Assembly: GCA_903927965.1 (NCBI GenBank)
Contig: CAIYPA010000548.1
Span: 1-38,934 of the forward strand
Direction of reading: 5' to 3'
Origin: an uncultured Bacteroidia bacterium
Lineage (GTDB): Bacteria; Bacteroidota; Bacteroidia; Bacteroidales; Prolixibacteraceae
DNA: 38,934 nt
The notes beneath the pieces were generated by a model, which worked only from the letters and a program-made list of their open reading frames with translations, was not told the DNA's origin and did no database searches. Position numbers and translations under genes: made by a program. Shown one piece after another: positions 34,561 to 38,934 of this stretch; the first letter of the stretch is position 1, and each line of letters starts with the position of its first letter.

Positions 34561-34859
34561 ACACTTAATACATCGTTGACCAATTTTTGAGCATAGAAAT
34601 GATTTGATTTATTATCCACAAGTTTTATAACAAACTTTCTGCTTTTCTGAGCTTTAATAAAACTTTCAACCTTCAAGGCATCCGCACGATTCTCGTTTAC
34701 TGGGAAATACATTTTTAATTCCCACGGAAGATATTTAGCAGTAAATTTGGAGTTGACCGATGGATGATTGTGTTCCTCAAGACGTTTATGAACATCGCCA
34801 GTTTGTCCGATATAAAATTTGTCAGCAGAAAGACTGTATAGGATATAGACATAGTACAT
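34554..34859 (-). CDS. GIY-YIG domain protein
   Basis: From the ATG at 34859 the protein is 101 residues and starts MYYVYILYSLSADKFYIGQT, the GIY...YIG core of this nuclease superfamily; GDVHKRLEEHN carries the conserved arginine and LKVESFIKAQKSR the glutamate helix. This is the small UPF0213-like type, very common in Bacteroidota and usually near tRNA or rRNA genes. An upstream ATG at 34892 would add 11 unlikely residues. The stop and final two or three codons lie within tRNA relic A. Whether it cuts DNA is not shown. Confidence 0.8.
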   Translation of the reverse strand: MYYVYILYSLSADKFYIGQTGDVHKRLEEHNHPSVNSKFTAKYLPWELKMYFPVNENRADALKVESFIKAQKSRKFVIKLVDNKSNHFYAQKLVNDVLSVG

Positions 34860-34882
34860 TGAAACAGATTTTAGGCTAAACA

Positions 34883-34914
34883 AAAAGGCCAAAATCGTCA
34901 GATTCCGGCCTTTT
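34883..34914 (-). terminator. Terminator of tRNA-Asn
   Basis: On the plus strand AAAAGGCC (34883-34890) pairs with GGCCTTTT (34907-34914); on the minus strand the stem directly follows the tRNA 3' end and is followed by a T-run. It lies between the tRNA and the GIY-YIG gene. Confidence 0.65.
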
Positions 34915-34917
34915 AAG

Positions 34918-34991
34918 CTCCTCAGGTAGGACTTGAACCTACGACCTACGGATTAACAGTCCGCCGCTCTAACCAACTGAGCTACTAAGGA
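34918..34991 (-). tRNA. tRNA-Asn (GTT)
   Basis: The 74-base RNA starts TCCTTAGTAGCTCAGTTGGT and folds fully: acceptor TCCTTAG with CTGAGGA (one T-G pair) and discriminator G, D arm with GTTGGTTAGAGC, anticodon arm GCGGA-CTGTTAA-TCCGT with anticodon GTT, T arm GTAGG-TTCAAGT-CCTAC. CCA is not encoded. It is the only intact member of a group of tRNA-Asn-derived copies between 34.4 and 36.3 kb. Confidence 0.95.
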
Positions 34992-35033
34992 ATAATATTT
35001 TCAATAAACTAAGAACTTTCAATTTTAACTTCT

Positions 35034-35087
35034 TACGGATTAATCCCGAAACTTCGGGACCGCTCTAACCAACTGAGCTACTAAGGA
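35034..35087 (-). pseudogene. tRNA-Asn relic B with inserted hairpin
   Basis: The acceptor 5' strand and D arm (plus 35060-35087) are identical to those of the intact tRNA-Asn. The anticodon stem is interrupted by TCCCGAAACTTCGGGA (35044-35059), a perfect palindrome with a four-base loop, after which GGATTAA resumes as TACGGATTAA. The T arm and 3' end are missing. It shares the hairpin position with relic A. Confidence 0.75.
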
Positions 35088-35163
35088 ATACACTATTTTT
35101 TCGCTTTAGCCCTTATTTCTTCTAAAGCGTTGCAAAAATAGTAAGTTTTTCAGAAATCTGAAA

Positions 35164-35171
35164 TATATTTG
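35164..35171 (+). promoter_or_regulatory. Candidate -7 box for the PfkB kinase gene
   Basis: TATATTTG (35164-35171) matches TAnnTTTG exactly, 26 bases before the ATG at 35198. No clear -33 element is visible. An 8-base inverted repeat CGCTTTAG (35102-35109) and CTAAAGCG (35122-35129) lies upstream. Confidence 0.35.
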
Positions 35172-35197
35172 TAAAAATTCTTAAAAAAATCGGATAA

Positions 35198-36178
35198 ATG
35201 AACAAACTTAAAATACTGGGAATCGGAAATGCTTTGGTTGACATCTTGGTTCTGATCGACAATGATCACATTATCAATAGCTTAAATTTGCCAAAAGGTG
35301 GAATGACTTTGGTGGATGGGGAGCTTTCATCCCGGATTCAAAATGAGATTTCCCATCTCAATATCAAAATTGCAACCGGTGGATCAGTCGCAAATGCGAT
35401 AAATGGCATTGCAGGATTGGGTGTGGAGGCCGGTTTTGTAGGGGCTATCGGGCATGATGAACTTGGTGTATTGTTTAAAAACGATATGCTCAAACGGGGT
35501 ATCACAGTTTCGATGAAAGAATTGGAGATTCCTACAGGACGTGCAGTCGGATTTGTGAGCCCTGAAGGGGAAAGGACATTTGCCACTTATCTTGGTGCAG
35601 CTGTTGATATGGGGCCTGCCGATATTACACCTGAGCTCTTTGCTGGTTATGATCTGTTCTTCATCGAAGGTTACCTTGTTTTCAACCATGCGTTGATCAT
35701 GGCAGCCGCATCGGCCGCAAAATCCGAAGGACTCACAATTGCACTTGACCTGGCCAGCTACAATGTTGTTGAGGCCAACATGGAGATTCTTAACGAATTG
35801 GTGGACAGTTATATAGATATTGTTTTTGCCAATGAGGAGGAAGCGAAATCGTTTACGGGTCTACAACCTGAGGAGGCACTTAAAAACCTTGCCGGAAGAT
35901 GCGACATTGCAGTTGTAAAAGTTGGTAAAGAGGGAGCTTTTATTCAACAGGGAGAAAACAAATGGCACATTCCGGCATTTGAGACTTCTGTGATTGATAC
36001 AACTGGTGCAGGTGATTTTTTCGCGGCAGGATTTCTTGCTGGTTTGGCACATGGTTGGGATCTCGAAAAATGTGGCACAGTTGGCTCACTTTTGGCAGGT
36101 GAGGTGATCAAGGTGGTTGGAGCAGAGCTTGAATTGGCACATTGGGAAGAGATTAATAAAAAAGTACAAACATTATAA
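35198..36178 (+). CDS. PfkB-family carbohydrate/nucleoside kinase (adenosine kinase-like)
   Basis: The 326-residue protein has the PfkB signatures KIATGGSVANAINGIAGLG (57-75) and IDTTGAGDFFAAGFLAGLA with catalytic D273 (DTTGAGD 267-273). LVDGELSSR and ATYLGAAVDMGPADI match the adenosine-kinase-like subgroup widespread in Bacteroidota. It phosphorylates a sugar or nucleoside with ATP; the substrate cannot be read from the motifs. It is a single gene flanked by tRNA-derived sequences on both sides. Confidence 0.88.
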   Translation: MNKLKILGIGNALVDILVLIDNDHIINSLNLPKGGMTLVDGELSSRIQNEISHLNIKIATGGSVANAINGIAGLGVEAGFVGAIGHDELGVLFKNDMLKRGITVSMKELEIPTGRAVGFVSPEGERTFATYLGAAVDMGPADITPELFAGYDLFFIEGYLVFNHALIMAAASAAKSEGLTIALDLASYNVVEANMEILNELVDSYIDIVFANEEEAKSFTGLQPEEALKNLAGRCDIAVVKVGKEGAFIQQGENKWHIPAFETSVIDTTGAGDFFAAGFLAGLAHGWDLEKCGTVGSLLAGEVIKVVGAELELAHWEEINKKVQTL

Positions 36179-36185
36179 AAATAAA

Positions 36186-36210
36186 GTAGGTTCAAGTCCT
36201 ACCTGAGGAG
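36186..36210 (+). pseudogene. tRNA-Asn 3' fragment C, opposite strand
   Basis: The 25 bases GTAGGTTCAAGTCCTACC and then TGAGGAG equal the T arm and 3' acceptor strand of the tRNA-Asn at 34918-34991, but here they run on the plus strand. The rest of the tRNA is replaced by the end of the kinase gene. A terminator follows, as it does for the intact copy. Confidence 0.75.
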
Positions 36211-36226
36211 CAACCAACATTAAGTT

Positions 36227-36260
36227 AACCCCTGCAAATGATCTATTTGCAGGGGTTTTT
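36227..36260 (+). terminator. Strong intrinsic terminator
   Basis: AACCCCTGCAAAT (36227-36239) pairs perfectly with ATTTGCAGGGGTT (36245-36257) over a five-base loop and is followed by Ts. It ends the kinase transcript and was probably the terminator of the tRNA from which fragment C derives. Confidence 0.85.
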
Positions 36261-36477
36261 AATTTTATTGCATTTGCTTCAAACAGGCTATCTTACAATC
36301 GACAGAGTAGTGCAACATATGTTTGGCCCGGCATATTACCTTCATTTTCCGAACAAGGAAATCGAGGACGAATAAATAGGAATTATATAACTCTTTTCTA
36401 AAACAATGTAACTCTTTAGTGTTCCACTATGTGTACCATTATACATAATTTAACAACGAAAAAAAGACAAATTCGAC

Positions 36478-37278
36478 TTGGAAATCACACCGCTTTTGGA
36501 AGCATTTTTTCAGAAATACAGTTATGACTTCAGGCACTATTCCGAAGCGCACATCAGGCGCAGGATCATCAACAGGATGAATGTGTCAGGATTAGAGAGT
36601 ATTGATCAAATGCAATCGAGACTTTTAACGGATGAAGTTTTTGCATCAGAATTTCTTCAGGATTTATCAATAACAGTAACCGAGATGTTTCGTGATCCTG
36701 GCTTCTATCGGTCATTTCGCGAAAAGGTTATACCCATTTTAAAAACATATCCCTTTTTAAAAATTTGGCATGCGGGTTGTGCAACGGGTGAGGAAGCCTA
36801 TTCGGTTGCAATTCTACTGCAGGAAGAAGGTCTGTACGACAGAACCACCATTTATGCTACCGATTTCAATCAGCATGGGTTGTCACAGGCGGAAGAAGGA
36901 ATTTTTCCCAGCAAGATGATGAAAGATTACACTGCAAACTACCAATTGTCGGGAGGTAAAGAATCGTTTTCGGATTATTATACATCAAATTATGACAGCG
37001 TAATCATGAATAAATCTTTAAAAAGAAATATTGTTTGGGCGAATCATAATTTGGTAACCGACAGTGTTTTTGCTGAAGTGCACGTCATATTCTGCCGAAA
37101 TGTGCTCATCTATTTTGATAATATCCTGCAAAATAAAGTGCAGAGACTTTTTCATGATAGCTTGATTAATGGTGGTATTTTATGTTTGGGTTCAAAAGAG
37201 GGGATCCGGTTTACTGAATTGTTTGATCGATATACTGAATTGGATAAAAAACAACGGATTTTTAAAAAGAGATATTAA
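36478..37278 (+). CDS. CheR-type protein-glutamate methyltransferase
   Basis: The 266-residue protein has the CheR N-terminal helical domain (LEAFFQKYSYDFRHYSEAHIRRRI; TVTEMFRDPGFYRSF) and the SAM-binding domain (IWHAGCATGEEAYSVAILL; IYATDFNQHGL; VIFCRNVLIYFD). It methylates glutamates of chemoreceptors using S-adenosylmethionine. No ATG lies in frame between the upstream stop at 36451 and the domain start, so the TTG at 36478 is the likely start. It is followed after three bases by cheB; no classical chemoreceptor gene is in the window. Confidence 0.88.
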   Translation: MEITPLLEAFFQKYSYDFRHYSEAHIRRRIINRMNVSGLESIDQMQSRLLTDEVFASEFLQDLSITVTEMFRDPGFYRSFREKVIPILKTYPFLKIWHAGCATGEEAYSVAILLQEEGLYDRTTIYATDFNQHGLSQAEEGIFPSKMMKDYTANYQLSGGKESFSDYYTSNYDSVIMNKSLKRNIVWANHNLVTDSVFAEVHVIFCRNVLIYFDNILQNKVQRLFHDSLINGGILCLGSKEGIRFTELFDRYTELDKKQRIFKKRY

Positions 37279-37281
37279 AAT

Positions 37282-37851
37282 ATGCGATTCGAGGCAATTG
37301 TAGTAGGTGTATCCTCAGGGGGTATGAACGCGATGAAAGTCATGTTTTCGCATTTGCCGAAGGATTTTAAGACACCAGTCATTGTTGTGCAGCACATAGG
37401 TGCGCATACAGACGGTCATTGGATCAGACTTTTAAATGACAAAAGCAATCTTACGGTAAAAGAAGCAGACGAAAAAGAAAGAATCGAAAGTGGAAAAGTT
37501 TACATCGCACCGGCCAATTATCATTTGTTGATCGAGAAGGACAAAACCTTTTCGCTTACAATTGGTGAACGCGTAAATTATTCAAGACCTTCTATTGATG
37601 TTTTATTTGAATCGGCGGCAGAAGCATATTCAAACAAATTGATTGGGATAATACTTACCGGCTCCAATCATGACGGGACGAAAGGTGTAAAACGGGTAAA
37701 AGAGTGTGGAGGTTTAACCATAATTCAGAATCCTGAGACAGCTGAATCAGCTTATATGCCCAAATCTGCCATCGCCGCCAGTAAACCGGATCATGTTTTA
37801 TCACTGGAAGCCATCGCAGAATTATTAATTGAATTGGACAAACAAATATAA
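37282..37851 (+). CDS. CheB-type methylesterase domain protein
   Basis: The 189-residue protein is only the catalytic domain, without the response-regulator receiver domain of classical CheB. The triad positions are S11 (VGVSSGG), H38 (VVQHIG) and D131 (LTGSNHDGTKG). Stand-alone CheB domains occur next to CheR in Bacteroidota and other bacteria and may act on sensor kinases rather than receptors. It lies between cheR and the CHASE3 gene, six bases before the latter. Confidence 0.88.
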   Translation: MRFEAIVVGVSSGGMNAMKVMFSHLPKDFKTPVIVVQHIGAHTDGHWIRLLNDKSNLTVKEADEKERIESGKVYIAPANYHLLIEKDKTFSLTIGERVNYSRPSIDVLFESAAEAYSNKLIGIILTGSNHDGTKGVKRVKECGGLTIIQNPETAESAYMPKSAIAASKPDHVLSLEAIAELLIELDKQI

Positions 37852-37857
37852 ATAGGA

Positions 37858-38934
37858 ATGACACTTGAAAAAAAAATATTGACAGGATTTATTGCGTGTG
37901 CGACAATTCTCTTCGGGGTTGCAATTTTCTCATACAACAACAGCCAAAAATTCATCGCTTCAAATGCCTGGGTAAATCATACCAACCAGGTTGTTTACCA
38001 ATTAGATCAAATATTGGTTACTACCATTGACGCTCAAAATGGTACACGGGGGTATGTCATCACAGGCAACATTGCCTATCTGGAACCTTTTACCATTGCC
38101 AATAAGAAGATATTTGAACATCTTGACTTGGCCAGGGAATTAACAAGAGATAATCCTGGTCAGCAGAAGATCCTGGAGGAACTTGAGAAATTAATTCAAC
38201 TGCGTTTTACTCATTTAAACAAAACAATAGCTTTTCGAAATATTGATTTCGAAAAAGCCAGGGAATCCGTTATTTCCGGAGAAGGAAAGGAATTACAGGA
38301 TAAGATTATAAATATTATTCAGAGAGCGCAGCAGACAGAACTTGTTTTACTCGCCAGTAGAAAACAAACAAGCGAGGAGGCGGCAGGAAATTTCAATTTT
38401 GTGTTTGCCATTTTACTGCTGATCATAGTGACCATTCTTGTGGTTGTGTACCTCATCGTTACTTCTAATTTAAAGGCACTTAAAAGATCCGAGAAAGAAA
38501 CTGCCGATAAAAACTGGCTGCTCACAGGTAGCACAGAACTCAATGATAAACTAAAAGGCGATCAGACTATTGAACAGCTGGCAAACAACGCAATTGGTTT
38601 TTTATGCAATTACTTGAAAGCAAATATTGGGGCCATTTATCATTTTATAGACAAAGAAAATGCAATGATCCTTAGTGGAAAATATGCTTTCTCGTCTCCA
38701 ACAGAGACCAAAGTATATATTTCCATGAAAGAGGGTTTGATAGGACAAGCGGCCTGGGAACAAAAGCAAATATGCTTAACGGATATACCGGAAGAACATG
38801 TACGCATCACTTCATCAGTGTTAAATGCCAAACCCAGGAATATCATCATTGTCCCGTTTTTATTTGAGGGTAAAACAATGGGGGTGTTAGAAATAGGCAG
38901 ACTTACTCTCTTTAATGAAACCGAAAAGGAATTC
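37858..38934 (+). CDS. CHASE3-GAF sensor protein, partial (runs off the window)
   Basis: The visible 359 residues start with a transmembrane helix (ILTGFIACATILFGVAIFSY), then a periplasmic CHASE3 domain (TTIDAQNGTRGYVITGNIAY and FRNIDFEKARESV), a second transmembrane helix (FVFAILLLIIVTILVVVYLI) around 190 and a GAF-like domain from about 230 (LANNAIGFLCNYLKANIGAI; EGLIGQAAWEQKQ; GVLEIGRL). The reading frame is open at the window edge. CHASE3-GAF proteins usually continue into a histidine kinase and response-regulator part; that part is not visible. It starts six bases after cheB, so the three genes form one operon. Confidence 0.8.
   Translation, partial: MTLEKKILTGFIACATILFGVAIFSYNNSQKFIASNAWVNHTNQVVYQLDQILVTTIDAQNGTRGYVITGNIAYLEPFTIANKKIFEHLDLARELTRDNPGQQKILEELEKLIQLRFTHLNKTIAFRNIDFEKARESVISGEGKELQDKIINIIQRAQQTELVLLASRKQTSEEAAGNFNFVFAILLLIIVTILVVVYLIVTSNLKALKRSEKETADKNWLLTGSTELNDKLKGDQTIEQLANNAIGFLCNYLKANIGAIYHFIDKENAMILSGKYAFSSPTETKVYISMKEGLIGQAAWEQKQICLTDIPEEHVRITSSVLNAKPRNIIIVPFLFEGKTMGVLEIGRLTLFNETEKEF

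Noticed and set aside
34486-35087. Annotating relics A and B as functional tRNAs
   Set aside because: Both lack an anticodon arm because of the hairpin, and each is missing or has lost one half of the tRNA.
36478-36600. A later ATG as the cheR start
   Set aside because: The next in-frame Met is near residue 35, inside the N-terminal CheR domain, so the TTG at 36478 fits better.
1-38934. CRISPR array
   Set aside because: I saw no regularly spaced identical repeats of 25-40 bases with unique spacers; the repeats found are pairs or palindromes.

Overview
The window looks like a chromosomal segment of a Bacteroidota bacterium, probably order Bacteroidales or a relative. The signs are a fimbrillin-type lipoprotein, a DUF5916 outer-membrane protein, DUF4369/TlpA and SnoaL-like lipoproteins, a mevalonate pathway with the Bacteroidota-type GHMP kinase, few Shine-Dalgarno sites, and several matches to the Bacteroidota -7 box TAnnTTTG. 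This placement is inference from gene content, since there is no rRNA in the window.

Bases 1-8224 are an accessory region. It starts with an IS66-family element cut off inside its transposase (98-1982, minus strand). Eighteen bases from its tnpA start begins an AT-rich 1,092-residue P-loop ATPase with STAND-like layout (2001-5279), followed by a protein with a HEPN-type RNSQMH motif (5362-6321). These two are a candidate two-gene defence system. A repeat-rich spacer then leads to an overlapping winged-helix/nucleotidyltransferase pair that resembles a toxin-antitoxin system (6858-8058), with 16-base repeats in front of it that could be its operators.

Bases 8225-22613 are metabolic. A SnoaL-like secreted protein is followed by a methylcrotonyl-CoA-carboxylase-like pair (9027-12679), an acyl-CoA dehydrogenase, and a nearly complete lower mevalonate pathway: type 2 IPP isomerase, class II HMG-CoA reductase, GHMP kinase, diphosphomevalonate decarboxylase and mevalonate kinase. 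A UbiA-type prenyltransferase, lipoyl synthase, a ferredoxin-NADP-reductase-like flavoprotein and a small c-type cytochrome follow. There is no HMG-CoA synthase here. The carboxylase genes suggest that leucine or isovaleryl-CoA breakdown may feed HMG-CoA into isoprenoid and quinone synthesis.

Bases 22888-28843 hold the most unusual locus. All its genes are on the minus strand, in the order PqqD-like protein, NTP_transf_5-type nucleotidyltransferase, ABC exporter, HPr-kinase-like protein, SipW-like Ser/His peptidase, a previously unlisted 47-residue peptide gene (23912-24055), and a fimbrillin-like lipoprotein. It looks like a peptide modification, cleavage and export cassette. It shares parts with lasso-peptide tailoring clusters but lacks a cyclase.

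Bases 28844-36260 contain relics and surface proteins: a GIY-YIG relic, a thioredoxin-domain relic, a DUF5916 protein, a three-domain thioredoxin-family lipoprotein, a broken lipoprotein gene, and a tRNA-Asn neighbourhood with one intact tRNA, three tRNA fragments (two carrying a TCCCGA/TCGGGA hairpin where the anticodon arm should be) and a GIY-YIG gene. A PfkB-family sugar/nucleoside kinase lies among them. The window ends in a cheR, cheB, CHASE3-GAF sensor cluster that runs off the right edge.
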